A stretch of 64,000 nucleotides of DNA from Chloroflexota bacterium (GTDB lineage Bacteria > Chloroflexota > Limnocylindria > Limnocylindrales > CSP1-4). A model generated the notes under the pieces. The model did no database searches. It worked only from the letters and a program-made list of their open reading frames with translations, and was not told the origin of the DNA. Position 1 is the stretch's first letter. Each line of letters opens with the position of its first letter. The stretch is from positions 54,605 to 118,604 of the forward strand of contig JAJYNP010000141.1 in the NCBI GenBank assembly GCA_021786265.1, read 5' to 3'. This document shows positions 1 to 10,293 of this stretch, piece by piece. The translations under genes were made by a program, and so were the position numbers.

Positions 1-2
1 CC

Positions 3-1493
3 GGTCCGAAGGAGGTCGACGGCAAGCCGGTCGAGGGCACCTGGCGGGCACACCAGGTACCCATGGCCGAGGCCCGCACGAACCCCGAGCACCTGGCCAT
101 CCTCGACCGCTGGATGCGGAGCTACCGGCCCGACGAGCTGTTCGACGAGCACGGCACGCTCGTCCCGGAGCTGCAGGCGTTGCCCCCGACCAGCTGGCGG
201 CGCATGAGCGCGAACCCCCACGCGAACGGCGGCCTGCTGCTCCGCGACCTCGCGCTGCCAGACTTCCGCGACTACGCCGTCCCCGCCGATCGGCCGGGAA
301 CGAACCGCTCGGAGGCCACGCGGGTCCTCGGCGCGTTCGTGCGCGACGTGATCGCGGGGAATCCCGAGACGTTCCGGCTGTTCGGGCCCGACGAGACGGC
401 GTCCAACCGCCTGGGCGCGGTGTTCGAGGTCACGGACCGCGCCTTCGACGGCCAGATCCTGCCCACCGACGACCACGTCGCGCCCGGCGGCCGCGTGATG
501 GAGGTGCTGTCGGAGCACCTCTGCCAGGGCTGGCTCGAGGGCTACCTCCTCACCGGGCGGCACGGCCTCTTCGATTGCTACGAGGCGTTCATCCACATCG
601 TCGACTCGATGTTCAACCAGCACGCCAAGTGGCTCGAGACCACCAACCGGATCCCCTGGCGCCGGCCGATCGCCTCGCTCAACTACCTGCTCAGCTCGCA
701 CGTCTGGCGCCAGGACCACAACGGGTTCAGCCACCAGGACCCGGGATTCATCGACTACGTGGTCAACAAGAAGGCCGAGGTCGTGCGCGTCTACCTGCCG
801 CCCGACGCCAACTGCCTGCTGTCGGTCGCGGATCACTGCCTGCGCAGCCGCCAGTACGTGAACGTCATCGTGGCCGGGAAGCAGCCGGCGCTGAACTGGC
901 TCTCGATGAACCAGGCGATCCTGCACTGCACGCGCGGGATCGGGATCTGGGACTTCGCGAGCAACGACCAGGGAGGCGAGCCCCACGTCGTGATGGCCTG
1001 CTGCGGGGACATCCCCACCCTGGAGACCCTGGCGGCGGTCGACCTGATCCGCCAGCACCTGCCGGAGCTGAAGGTCCGCGTCGTGAACGTGGTCGACCTG
1101 ATGCGGCTGCAGCCGTCCACGGAGCACCCCCACGGGCTCTCCGACGGCGAGTTCGACTCGCTGTTCACCACCGACCGCCCGGTCGTCTTTGCCCACCACG
1201 GCTACCCGTGGCTGATCCACCGCCTCACCTACCGCCGCCGGAACCACGCCAACATCCACGTCCGGGGCTACAAGGAGGAGGGCACCACCACCACGCCGTT
1301 CGACATGGTCATGCTCAACGACCTGGACCGCTTCCACCTGGTGATGGACGTGATCGACCGGGTGCCCGGACTGGCGTCGCGCGCCGGGCACGTGCGCCAG
1401 GCGATGGTGGATCGCCGGCTGGAGGCCCGGGCGTACACCCGGCTGGAGGGAGACGATCTGCCCGAGGTCCGCGACTGGACCTGGCCGTACTGA
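3..1493 (+). CDS. xfp: Phosphoketolase, C-terminal part (5' end outside window)
   Basis: Thiamine-diphosphate enzyme that phosphorolytically cleaves xylulose-5-P and/or fructose-6-P to acetyl phosphate plus a sugar phosphate, in the cytoplasm. The reading frame is open from the first bases of the window ([20 protein letters not shown]) and carries on upstream, so only about 497 of the usual roughly 800 residues are visible: the pyrimidine-binding and C-terminal XFP domains. Typical family blocks are the [12 protein letters not shown] segment, [19 protein letters not shown] and the C-terminal [13 protein letters not shown]. An ATG at 63 is internal, not the start. Acetate kinase follows 68 bp later in the same direction, the expected partner that turns acetyl phosphate into ATP and acetate. 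Family assignment is secure; substrate preference (X5P or F6P) cannot be read. Confidence 0.95.
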   Translation, partial: GPKEVDGKPVEGTWRAHQVPMAEARTNPEHLAILDRWMRSYRPDELFDEHGTLVPELQALPPTSWRRMSANPHANGGLLLRDLALPDFRDYAVPADRPGTNRSEATRVLGAFVRDVIAGNPETFRLFGPDETASNRLGAVFEVTDRAFDGQILPTDDHVAPGGRVMEVLSEHLCQGWLEGYLLTGRHGLFDCYEAFIHIVDSMFNQHAKWLETTNRIPWRRPIASLNYLLSSHVWRQDHNGFSHQDPGFIDYVVNKKAEVVRVYLPPDANCLLSVADHCLRSRQYVNVIVAGKQPALNWLSMNQAILHCTRGIGIWDFASNDQGGEPHVVMACCGDIPTLETLAAVDLIRQHLPELKVRVVNVVDLMRLQPSTEHPHGLSDGEFDSLFTTDRPVVFAHHGYPWLIHRLTYRRRNHANIHVRGYKEEGTTTTPFDMVMLNDLDRFHLVMDVIDRVPGLASRAGHVRQAMVDRRLEARAYTRLEGDDLPEVRDWTWPY

Positions 1494-1561
1494 CCGGGCC
1501 GCGTCCGTACCGCGCCGCGCCGGGCCGGGCGACGCCGGACGGACGGAGGGAGGCGCAAGCG

Positions 1562-2656
1562 ATGCGCGTGCTGGTCGTCAACGCGGGCTCGAGCAGCCTG
1601 AAGCTCCGCGTGCTGGACGAGGCGGACCGGACGGTTGCCTCGGCCGATCTGCCCGCTCCGCGGGGCCACGCCGACGATGCCGCCGTCGCCCCCGCGCTGG
1701 CATCGTTCGGGCCGATCGACGCGATCGGCCACCGGATCGTGCACGGGGGCCGGGTCTACTCCGCGCCGGTTCGCGTCGACGTGACGGTGCGCGCCCGGCT
1801 CCAGACGCTGACCGACCTTGCGCCACTCCACCAGCCCAAGTCCCTCGCCGCGCTCGACGTGGTCTCCGCGGCGCTCCCGGACGTGCCCTCAGTGGCGTGC
1901 TTCGACACCGCGTTCCACGCGGAGATCCCGCCCGAAGCGGCGACCTACGCGCTCCCCCGGGAGTGGCGGGAGCGCTGGGACCTGCGCCGGTACGGCTTCC
2001 ACGGCCTCTCGCACGCGTACGCGTCGCGGCGAGCCGCCGAGCTGCTGGGGCGGCCCATCGAGGAGCTGCGCATCGTGACCTGCCACCTGGGCGCGGGCGC
2101 CTCGCTGGCCGCGGTGCGGGGCGGCCGCTCGGTCGACACCACCATGGGGTTCACCCCGCTCGAGGGGCTGGTGATGGCAACCCGATCGGGCTCCGTGGAC
2201 CCCGGGCTCGTGCTGTGGCTGGAGGAGCACGTGGGGCTGCCTCCGGCCGAGCTCGCGGCGGCGCTCGAGCACCGGTCGGGCCTGCTCGGGCTCACCGGGA
2301 CGGCCGACATGCGGGCGATCCTGGCGCGGGCCGGCGCGGGTGACCGGGACGCGGCGGTAGCGCTGGGCGTCTACCTGCACCGGCTCCGGGCGCAGATCGC
2401 GGGCATGGCTGCGGCGATGGACGGCCTCGACACGCTGGTGTTCACGGGCGGGGTCGGCGAGAATGCGCCGGCGATACGGGAGCGCGCGGCCGACGGGCTG
2501 GGGTTCCTGGGCGTGGCGATCGACGAGGAGGCCAACCGGACGGGGGCGGGCGACCGGGACGTCTCGGCCCCCGGGTCATTCGTGACCACGCTCGTGATCG
2601 CAGCGCGCGAGGACGTGCAGATCGCCCACGAGGTCCGGGCGCTGCTCGAGGGGTGA
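1562..2656 (+). CDS. ackA: Acetate kinase
   Basis: Transfers phosphate between acetyl phosphate and ADP, yielding acetate and ATP in the cytoplasm. The 364-residue product begins MRVLVVNAGSSSLK, the family's N-terminal phosphate-binding signature, and has HRIVHGG (about residue 58), the DTAFH motif (about 114), YGFHGLSHAYA and the C-terminal FTGGVGENAP. It is slightly shorter than the usual near-400 residues. The ATG at 1562 was chosen because it gives the canonical N-terminus and has a GGAGGGAGG-like ribosome site upstream; the longer open frame from 575 is the out-of-frame shadow of phosphoketolase. It forms a two-gene unit with the phosphoketolase. Confidence 0.96.
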   Translation: MRVLVVNAGSSSLKLRVLDEADRTVASADLPAPRGHADDAAVAPALASFGPIDAIGHRIVHGGRVYSAPVRVDVTVRARLQTLTDLAPLHQPKSLAALDVVSAALPDVPSVACFDTAFHAEIPPEAATYALPREWRERWDLRRYGFHGLSHAYASRRAAELLGRPIEELRIVTCHLGAGASLAAVRGGRSVDTTMGFTPLEGLVMATRSGSVDPGLVLWLEEHVGLPPAELAAALEHRSGLLGLTGTADMRAILARAGAGDRDAAVALGVYLHRLRAQIAGMAAAMDGLDTLVFTGGVGENAPAIRERAADGLGFLGVAIDEEANRTGAGDRDVSAPGSFVTTLVIAAREDVQIAHEVRALLEG

Positions 2657-2663
2657 TTTCGGG

Positions 2664-2707
2664 CCGATACCCGGCCCGCCCTGGACCGATACCCGGCCCG
2701 CCCTGGA
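2664..2707. repeat. 22-bp tandem duplication between convergent genes
   Basis: Two perfect head-to-tail copies of a 22-bp unit (2664-2685 and 2686-2707) fill the short gap between the convergent ackA and ABC permease genes. Each unit holds a small GGGCC...GGCCC-type inverted repeat, so the pair could act as a two-way terminator. No T-run follows. Confidence 0.6.
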
Positions 2708-2726
2708 CCGACCGTCGGCCGTGTCG

Positions 2727-3801
2727 TCAGGCGCGGACCTCCTGGCGCATGAACGCGACGTACCCGAGCCCGAAGCAGACGACCGTGAGCGCCACCAGCG
2801 CCACACCCTGCGGCCAGCCCAGCAGCAGGCTCTGCTCGAACGGGAGGATCGACGGCAGCGCGGCGGCGCTCTGCTGCGACGGAAGGATGATCCCCACGGT
2901 CTGGACGCTCGGGTCGAGCAGGTACGCCGTCGCCTCGCCGTACAGCTCGCCGGGGGAGATCCGCGACAGGTCCAGCTGGAGCTGCGCGTTCGCCACCTGC
3001 TGGTCGAGCGTCGGGTTCGACGGGACCGGCGACAGGACCCCGGCCACGATCCCGGTGAGCAGCGACGCGAACAGCGTCAGCACCAGCCAGACCGAGATGG
3101 CGGCCAGCGCGGAGGTGGCCGCCCTGCGGAGCACCACCGAGCACAGCATCGCGAACGCCAGCCAGAAGCCGACATAGATGATCGTGACCGCCACCCAGGC
3201 CACCACGCGCGCCACGTCGTCCGGTCCCGGGACGATCCCGAGCTCGAAGAACGCGAACCCGGACACCAGCATCGTGATCGCCGCCAGCACGAGCCCGATC
3301 GCCGCGATCCCTGCGACGAACTTGCCGTTGATCACATCGTCGCGGTGGATCGGCTGGGCCACCAGGCGGGGGAGGGTCCGCTCGGAACGCTCGCCGTTGA
3401 TCGCGTCGAACCCGAACGCGATCCCCAGCAGTGGGCCCAGCAGGCCGACCAGCGTCGCGAACGAGGGGATCTGCGACGAGGGCGACTGCGCGCTGAAGAG
3501 CAGCACGAACAGCCCGGCCGAGCCGGTCGCCTGCTGCGCGTTGGTGCGGACGAACGTGGTGGTGGAGTAGATCGCAGCCACCGCGGCGAGGCCGAGGATC
3601 GCGATCAGGATGAAGAGCCGGATGCTCAGCACGTGGTCGCCGAACTCCTTGTCGGCGATGACCCGCCAGCCACCCGTCGGGACGTGCTCCCCGGATCCGC
3701 CCGCACGGTCACGGAGCCGCGCGAGGAACCCGCCGCCCGCTCCGGGAACACCGCCCGCCTCGGGCGCGCCGCCCATCTCGGGCGGCCCGGGATCGACTGC
3801 C

Positions 3802-3818
<17 letters not shown>
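2727..3818 (-). CDS. ABC-2 type transporter permease
   Basis: Membrane subunit of an ABC exporter. The 363-residue protein has a proline/glycine-rich cytoplasmic N-terminus (about 50 residues), then WRVIADKEFGDHVLSIRLF, typical of the ABC-2/NatB-like fold, with a first membrane span near residues 62-82, a large extracytoplasmic loop and about five further spans; the loop between spans carries the FDAINGERSERTLPRLVAQPI motif characteristic of ABC-2 permeases (the LAQPI/R element). The ATG at 3818 overlaps the end of the ATPase gene by 17 bp, implying coupled translation. Together with the ATPase and the NEW3-type surface protein it makes one exporter operon. The substrate cannot be inferred. 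Confidence 0.88.
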
Positions 3819-4878
<1,060 letters not shown>

Positions 4879-4879
4879 C

Positions 4880-6031
4880 TCAGCGCCTGCCGTAGCGGCG
4901 GAAGACCCAGCCCAGCCCGACGAGCACGACCGCGATCAGCGCCAGCCCCACGAACCCCCAGAGGGGCGAGGTCTGAACGGTGGTGCGGATGTCCAGGCTC
5001 TGGGTGGCGCCTCCCGAGGTGGCGGTCATCGTGATGTCGTAGTCGCCGGTGAGGGCGTCGCTGGCCGGGTGGATCGTGGCCGTGACCGTGCTCGCCGCGC
5101 CGGGCTGGAGGGACGGGATCGACGTGGGCGAGAACGTGACGGTCCATCCCGTCGGGGGTGTCGACGTGAGGCTCACGCTGCTGAGCGGGACGGAGCCGCT
5201 GTTGGTGACGATCAGCGACACGGTCCCCGTGCCCCCGGACGTGACCTGCGCGTTGAGCACCTGGTTGGGCGTGCTCATGGTCAGGGCCGGCGACCCGGTG
5301 ACGTCCGCCTCCAGCTGCACCTGCGCCGACTGCGATCCGGCCGCCGCGGTGACCTGGATCGGGTACTGACCGGCGGAGGCCGAGCCTGGCGGGGTCACGG
5401 TCACCGTGAGGGTGTCGCTGCTCCCGCCGGCGATGGTGTCGGTCAGCGCCTGCGCGTTGCTGGAGGGATGCACGTCGACCTGCCAGCCGGCCGGCCCCTG
5501 TCCCTGCAGGGTGAAGGTCTGCTGCTGGGTGCCGTTGTTCGCCAGCGTCACGCTGTAGGTGAAGGTGCTGGTGGCCGTGCCCGAGAGCTTCGCAAAGCTG
5601 GTCGTCAGCTGCACCCCACCCGCCGACCCGCTCTCGACGCGGATCGAGATCGGGAGGGTCTGGGTGCCCTGCGAGGCCGTTGCGGTGACCGTGAGTGTCT
5701 GCGTGCCCGCGGAGGCATCCTGCGGCACCTTGACCGAGAGCTGCGCCGCGGGCGGCGTCGTCCCGCCGGTGTAGACGGCGTCGATCGTGTTGCCGCCGCC
5801 CGTGATGGTCGCCGTCCAGCCGGTCGGCGCCCCACTCACGGCGAGGTCGACGCGCTCCGGTGACGGCGTGGCGACCGTCAGGTCGAACGTCACGGTGTTG
5901 CCCGCCTGGACCGTCACCGCGGGGTACGGCGTGGAGATCGAGAAGCTCGCCGCCGACGCAATGCCGGGCGACGCCGCGGACAGGAGCAGCAGAGCAGCCA
6001 GGAACAGGGACGCCAGGCGACCTCGTGTCAT
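4880..6031 (-). CDS. Secreted, membrane-anchored NEW3/CARDB-like repeat protein
   Basis: 383 residues: an N-terminal signal peptide (about 1-27, MTRGRLASLFLAALLLLSA), then roughly three Ig-like beta-sandwich repeats rich in Ser, Thr, Gly and Val with phrases such as PTGWTATITGG, AGWQVDVHPS and PTGWTVTFSP, which are typical of NPCBM-associated NEW3 domains, and a single C-terminal membrane span (about 354-374) ending FRRYGRR. It should sit on the outer face of the membrane with its beta domains exposed. It is first in the operon with the ABC ATPase and permease, the arrangement seen for COG1470-type proteins next to ABC-2 exporters. Function is unknown; a substrate-capture or surface-anchoring role is inference. 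Confidence 0.8.
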   Translation of the reverse strand: MTRGRLASLFLAALLLLSAASPGIASAASFSISTPYPAVTVQAGNTVTFDLTVATPSPERVDLAVSGAPTGWTATITGGGNTIDAVYTGGTTPPAAQLSVKVPQDASAGTQTLTVTATASQGTQTLPISIRVESGSAGGVQLTTSFAKLSGTATSTFTYSVTLANNGTQQQTFTLQGQGPAGWQVDVHPSSNAQALTDTIAGGSSDTLTVTVTPPGSASAGQYPIQVTAAAGSQSAQVQLEADVTGSPALTMSTPNQVLNAQVTSGGTGTVSLIVTNSGSVPLSSVSLTSTPPTGWTVTFSPTSIPSLQPGAASTVTATIHPASDALTGDYDITMTATSGGATQSLDIRTTVQTSPLWGFVGLALIAVVLVGLGWVFRRYGRR

Positions 6032-6212
6032 GTCTTCCTCGTCAGACGCAATCCCGCTGGGCGCGGTGGGGCAGGCTGCCCCGAGACAACTCCTGCCATC
6101 GTCGCGCCCCGGGATCGTCTCCCGGAATCGCGGCGGTCAAGATTGCTTAACAGTGTGCCGCAGGAGGACCCTGCCGGCGGCAGCAGGCAGGCGCGACGGG
6201 CGGATGCGGCCC

Positions 6213-8225
6213 TCAATCAGCCAGCGCCGCCTCCTTGCGCTCAAGTCGGGCAAGCGCTATGAGCCTGTCGCGCTCTTCCGGCAGGAGCCGGGCCGGCCGC
6301 ACGCCGCGGCTCGCACCCTCCAGCTTGAGGAGGGTTGCCCGGGTCGCCAGGCGAGGCCGTACCTGGCGCAGGCGCTCCCAGGCGGGCACGGCACCCACAG
6401 CCTGGAGCTCCGCGAGGGTCGCGATGCCGACCCTGCGAAGCGCCTCGGCAAGCGTCGTCCCGATGTTGACCCCGCAGGCGATGTCGTCCTCCGCCGCCGT
6501 CTGCCGGGTGGCTGGAAGGCGGCCGCGCTTGACAGTTCCGACGCCGGCTCGGCGGGCCAGGCTTCCCGCGGGGACGGGCCGCCCCAGGCGGTACCCCTGG
6601 GCGAGCGGGACCCCGAGTTCGGTGAGCTGCCTGGCCTCAGCTTCGGTCTCGACACCTTCTGCGATCAGGGTGGCGCCCGTCCTGACGGCGAAGTGCACCA
6701 GGCCAGCCACGAGCGCCTGGCGGGCAGGGTCGCGCCCGATCGCGTGCACGAGCGCCCGGTCGAGCTTCACATAATCCGGACCAAGCTCCAGGATGTGCCG
6801 GAAGCTGGCGAAGCCGGCACCGGCGTCGTCAACGGCCAGGCGAATGCTCGGCCCCAGTGCCTGGATCGCGGCTCGGACCGCGCCGTAGTCCGCGATCTGC
6901 GCGTGCTCTGTCAGCTCCAGGACGACCGGCGCGCGCGCCTCGCGCAGGAGGGACGCGAGCGGGTCGCCAGCGAGCACGAACTCCGCCGACACGTTCAGAT
7001 TGAGCCAGACCGAGGTGGGCAGGTCGCGCGCGGCGACGAGGGTCGCGGCAAGGGTCGCGGCCTCGAGCTCGACCGACATTCCGCATCTGGCGGCTTCGGC
7101 GAAGATCCGCTCGGGCGGCGACCCGTCCACGAAGCGGGTGAGCGCCTCGCAGCCGACGAGCATCCGGGGGCCGAGCTCCACGATGGGCTGGAAGACCGGC
7201 GCGAACGCCCGCGTCTCGATCATGGTCCGAATCCGCGCCACGCTGACCCGTTGGCGGTGACGCGCGCGGAGCTGGGGCCCCAGGAGCGCCCCGGCGATCG
7301 AGGCGCACTCGACCAGGGCGGGCAGGCGCTCGGCGAGACCGGGCTCGCCGTCGTCGTCACCGGCGGCGATGAGGAGGCCCAGAGTGTCGACATCCGAGCG
7401 GACGGGCACGTAAGCGAGCGCTCGGACGCCCTCCGCGACGAGGAGCGCATTGTAGGGGTGCTCAGCGCGGTCCTGCCACGTCTCGATCCAGGGACCCTGG
7501 AGCGCCTGCTGGCGGAGGTGGGCGGTGCGCTCGGCTGGGAGCGGCCCGAGGTGCGGCAGCGGGCGACCCGCGTGGAGCGATGCCAGCTCCGCCGTGTCGC
7601 CATCCGGCTCGAAGCTCCACAGCCCGGCACCGTGCAGGCCCGGCAGGCCTGCCACCGCCGCCACGATCGCCGCCCCGGTCGCCTCGGCAGTCTCCCCGAC
7701 GCGGAGCGCGTGGAGCGTCGCGGCGAGCTCGGCGCGTTCCTCGAGCTGGCCCTCCAGCTGGGCCCGCAGGGCGCGCTCACCGGTGACGTCGCGCTGTACG
7801 GCGACCGCCCCGACGATCCTCCCGGTCCCGTCGCGGATCGGCGCGACCGTCGCATCGATGTGGAGGCGGGAGCCGTCGGCCCGCCGATGGATGAACTCTC
7901 CCTGCCAGACGTGGCCCACGCGGACGGTTGCCGCCATCTCGCGGTAGTAGCTGGTCGGCTGGGCGCCGCTCTCCATGGACCACGTGTGCCGGCCGAGAAG
8001 GTCGGCACGGTGGCGTTCCGTCATTCGCTCGAAGGCGGCGTTCACAAACAGGATCGTGCCGGCGAGGTCGGTGATGACCACCGCGTCCGCGGCGTGCTCG
8101 ATTGCGACGGTGAGCCAGGCGGAATCGATGGCCCACCCGCCGTCAGGGGATGCCAGCTGCGCGCGCCGTGGCGTCCGTACCAACGCTCGCCGGGCATGCG
8201 GAGAGGTGACCGGCATTGGCTCCAT
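6213..8225 (-). CDS. PAS-GAF-EAL c-di-GMP phosphodiesterase with TfoX-like C-terminus
   Basis: Signalling protein of 670 residues. A PAS domain (about 37-150, VVITDLAGTILFVNAAFERMTERHR) and PAC segment precede a GAF-like region (about 165-330), then an EAL domain (about 335-575) with the motif CEALTRF near residue 358, WLNLNVS, ELTEH, the metal-binding DDAGAGF in place of DDFGTGY, YVKLDR and IAEGVET. Catalytic acidic residues look kept, so it probably hydrolyses c-di-GMP. The last 80 residues (587-670; NIGTTLAEALRRVGI, AVGAVPAWERLR, LEGASRGV) match the helix-hairpin-helix pattern of the TfoX C-terminal domain. No signal peptide or membrane spans are seen. It stands alone between the exporter operon and the Tad-like genes. 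Confidence 0.88.
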   Translation of the reverse strand: MEPMPVTSPHARRALVRTPRRAQLASPDGGWAIDSAWLTVAIEHAADAVVITDLAGTILFVNAAFERMTERHRADLLGRHTWSMESGAQPTSYYREMAATVRVGHVWQGEFIHRRADGSRLHIDATVAPIRDGTGRIVGAVAVQRDVTGERALRAQLEGQLEERAELAATLHALRVGETAEATGAAIVAAVAGLPGLHGAGLWSFEPDGDTAELASLHAGRPLPHLGPLPAERTAHLRQQALQGPWIETWQDRAEHPYNALLVAEGVRALAYVPVRSDVDTLGLLIAAGDDDGEPGLAERLPALVECASIAGALLGPQLRARHRQRVSVARIRTMIETRAFAPVFQPIVELGPRMLVGCEALTRFVDGSPPERIFAEAARCGMSVELEAATLAATLVAARDLPTSVWLNLNVSAEFVLAGDPLASLLREARAPVVLELTEHAQIADYGAVRAAIQALGPSIRLAVDDAGAGFASFRHILELGPDYVKLDRALVHAIGRDPARQALVAGLVHFAVRTGATLIAEGVETEAEARQLTELGVPLAQGYRLGRPVPAGSLARRAGVGTVKRGRLPATRQTAAEDDIACGVNIGTTLAEALRRVGIATLAELQAVGAVPAWERLRQVRPRLATRATLLKLEGASRGVRPARLLPEERDRLIALARLERKEAALAD

Positions 8226-8584
8226 GGCCGACCAATCAGGCGCGGGGCCCGGGGACCGAGAGTGCGCCCACTCAACTATGCATGGAATATCGACCTCGAC
8301 CGGCGGACCGTACCTTGCAGTCGACCTGACGCCTACCCGCCGATCGGGCTACCACACCCACCCGTTCGTCCCAGGGACCTCGCCGTGGGCGTCACGAGGC
8401 GCTTGCGGCCGTGCCTGCCCGCGCCGGGCGTTCGTGCGGACCGGGTGGCAGCCGCTCATGCGTACAGCCGGGACCGCGTACTCGATCCTCGCCAACGTCG
8501 ATCCGGCCCCCCGAAGGTCCTGCCCGGCCTTTGACGGAAGCACCGTAATGATTCCAGGGAACCCATCCGTAGTGTGTACTGACG
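8226..8584. other. Intergenic region between divergent regulator and pilus genes
   Basis: About 360 bp separating the divergent EAL protein and TadE/PKD genes. It is less GC-rich than its neighbours (for example around 8270-8300 and 8540-8585) and so probably holds both promoters. No clear operator, hairpin or RNA was recognised. Confidence 0.4.
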
Positions 8585-9769
8585 ATGTCCGCCACGTCCT
8601 CGTTTCGTCCTGCTCCCCGCTCGCGGCTGACGCCGCGGTGCAGCACGATCCCGCGGGCCGGCCGCGCCTCCGCGTACCGGGCTGCCCGTGGGCGCCGCGG
8701 GACACCCGGCCATCGGCGGGCCCAGGCCCTGGTCGAGTTCGCGCTGATCCTGCCCGTGTTCCTGCTGCTCGTGCTGGGCACCATCGATGGAGGGCGTCTG
8801 TTCTTCACCTACATCGAGGTCAACAACGCGGCCCGCGAGGGCGCCGCCTACGGGGCGGGCAACCCCACCGATACGAGCGGCATCACCGCCCACGCGCAGG
8901 AAGAGGCGAACGTGCAGGCGCAGGCCGGCGAGCATCCGATCTCGGTCACGGTTGCCTGCGCCGACGCGTCGGGGAACACGCTCCCATGCGCGGACGCCCC
9001 CGGCGGGAACGGCCCGGGCAACACCATCACGGTGGCCGTCCACGAGCCGTTCAGCTTCCTGACCCCGCTCATCAACGGGCTCTTCGGCTACCACCTGCAG
9101 TTGGGCGGGTCGGCAACCGCCGCAGTGTTCGGGCTGGCCGCCTACGGCGGGGCCTCGCAGCCGCCCGGCTGCTCGCCGCCCTCGCTGGCGAGCTTCATCG
9201 CCACCGTCAGCGGCCTGACCGTCACCCTCGACGCCTCCGCCTCGCTTCCCAACAGCGGCGCGTGCGCCATCTCCGGCTACGCCTGGGACATGGGCGACGG
9301 GCTCAGTCCCTTCCCGCCGGTGGTCGGCCGCACGACGAGCTACACCTACGCCGCCGCGGGCACCTACGTGGTCACCCTCACGGTGTCGAACTCGGCCGGG
9401 TCGGTCAGCGCCACCCAGAGCGTGACGGTGGGCGCCGGCTCGAGCGCCGCGCCGTCCGCGTCGCCCAGCCCCTCGGCGTCGCCGTCGCCCAGTCCCTCGC
9501 CGACACCGGTGTGCGCCCTGGCGCCCAGCCTCACCGCCAGCTTCACCGGGCAGGGCAACGGCGCGAAGGCCCACGAGATGACGTTCTACGGCGCATACAC
9601 GGGGCAGCCCGCGCCGGCCTCGTGGAGTTGGAGCTTCGGGGACGGGACCACCGGGACAGGCCAGAATGACGCGAACGACTACGCCGCCGCGGGCACCTAC
9701 GCGGTCACGCTCACGGTGCTGAACGGGAGCTGCAGCGCAAGCGTCACGACCTCGGTGAGCGTGCCATGA
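8585..9769 (+). CDS. TadE-like pseudopilin fused to two PKD domains
   Basis: 394 residues. The N-terminal 38 residues are basic, followed by the TadE segment RAQALVEFALILPVFLLLVLGTIDGG with its membrane helix at about 49-67, then INNAAREGA-like sequence typical of TadE (pilus biogenesis, minor pseudopilin). Beyond residue 198 come two PKD-type Ig folds (YAWDMGDG... YTYAAAGTYVVTLTVSNSAG and WSWSFGDGTT... YAAAGTYAVTLTVLNG) joined by a Ser/Pro linker (about 286-312). PKD domains commonly mediate surface adhesion or polysaccharide binding. It overlaps the next gene by ATGA. A start further in is possible, since the first 38 residues are unlike a signal peptide. Confidence 0.85.
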   Translation: MSATSSFRPAPRSRLTPRCSTIPRAGRASAYRAARGRRGTPGHRRAQALVEFALILPVFLLLVLGTIDGGRLFFTYIEVNNAAREGAAYGAGNPTDTSGITAHAQEEANVQAQAGEHPISVTVACADASGNTLPCADAPGGNGPGNTITVAVHEPFSFLTPLINGLFGYHLQLGGSATAAVFGLAAYGGASQPPGCSPPSLASFIATVSGLTVTLDASASLPNSGACAISGYAWDMGDGLSPFPPVVGRTTSYTYAAAGTYVVTLTVSNSAGSVSATQSVTVGAGSSAAPSASPSPSASPSPSPSPTPVCALAPSLTASFTGQGNGAKAHEMTFYGAYTGQPAPASWSWSFGDGTTGTGQNDANDYAAAGTYAVTLTVLNGSCSASVTTSVSVP

Positions 9770-10281
9770 GCCGGGCGTGGCGGCGGGGGGCGACCCCGCT
9801 CCAGGGGCAGGCGCTCCTCGAGTTCGCGCTGGTCCTCCCGCTGTTCCTGTGGCTGCTGTTCGGCCTCATCGACCTCGGGCGGCTCGTGTACCAGAACAGC
9901 GTGGTCTCCCAGGCGGCCCGCGAGGGTGCCCGCGTGGCGGCCGTGGAGGCGAGCTGGATCGGGTCGTCCGACGCGACCTGCAACACGGTGGGTGGCCCGG
10001 TCTGCCCGGCCAGCGCGGCGGCGCTCGGTGCCGACGTGGTGGCGGCGGTGAACCGCATGGTGGCGCCCCTGGGTCCGGTGCCGGGCGCGGACGTGTTCTA
10101 CAGCTGCGACGCCACCACCCCGCCGGGCGGCAGCTGGACCACCCAGAGCTGCGTCAGCACCACCACGGGCAGCCTCGTCTCGGTCCGCGTCGTCCTGATC
10201 TTCACGCCCATCACGCCGGTCATCGGCCAGCTGGTGGGCCACGTCACCACCACGGGCGCCGCCACCATGGCCATCAACTAG
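9766..10281 (+). CDS. TadE-like pilus assembly protein
   Basis: 171 residues with the TadE signature GQALLEFALVLPLFLWLLFGLIDLGRLVYQNSVVSQAAREGAR at residues 9-55; the membrane helix is about 16-36. The rest is an exported domain with cysteine pairs (DATCNTVGGPVC, FYSCDATT, TQSCVSTT) that could form disulfides. Start overlaps the stop of the PKD-TadE gene (ATGA), and TadG-like follows after 12 bp, so the three are one transcript. Role by family: minor pseudopilin of a Tad/Flp pilus or related type IV secretion machine; the ATPase and platform genes are not in this window. Confidence 0.88.
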   Translation: MSRAWRRGATPLQGQALLEFALVLPLFLWLLFGLIDLGRLVYQNSVVSQAAREGARVAAVEASWIGSSDATCNTVGGPVCPASAAALGADVVAAVNRMVAPLGPVPGADVFYSCDATTPPGGSWTTQSCVSTTTGSLVSVRVVLIFTPITPVIGQLVGHVTTTGAATMAIN

Positions 10282-10293
10282 GAGACGTCGGGA

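Noticed and set aside
5787..8534. 915-residue plus-strand open frame
   Set aside because: Runs antisense to the PAS-GAF-EAL gene; no recognisable motifs.
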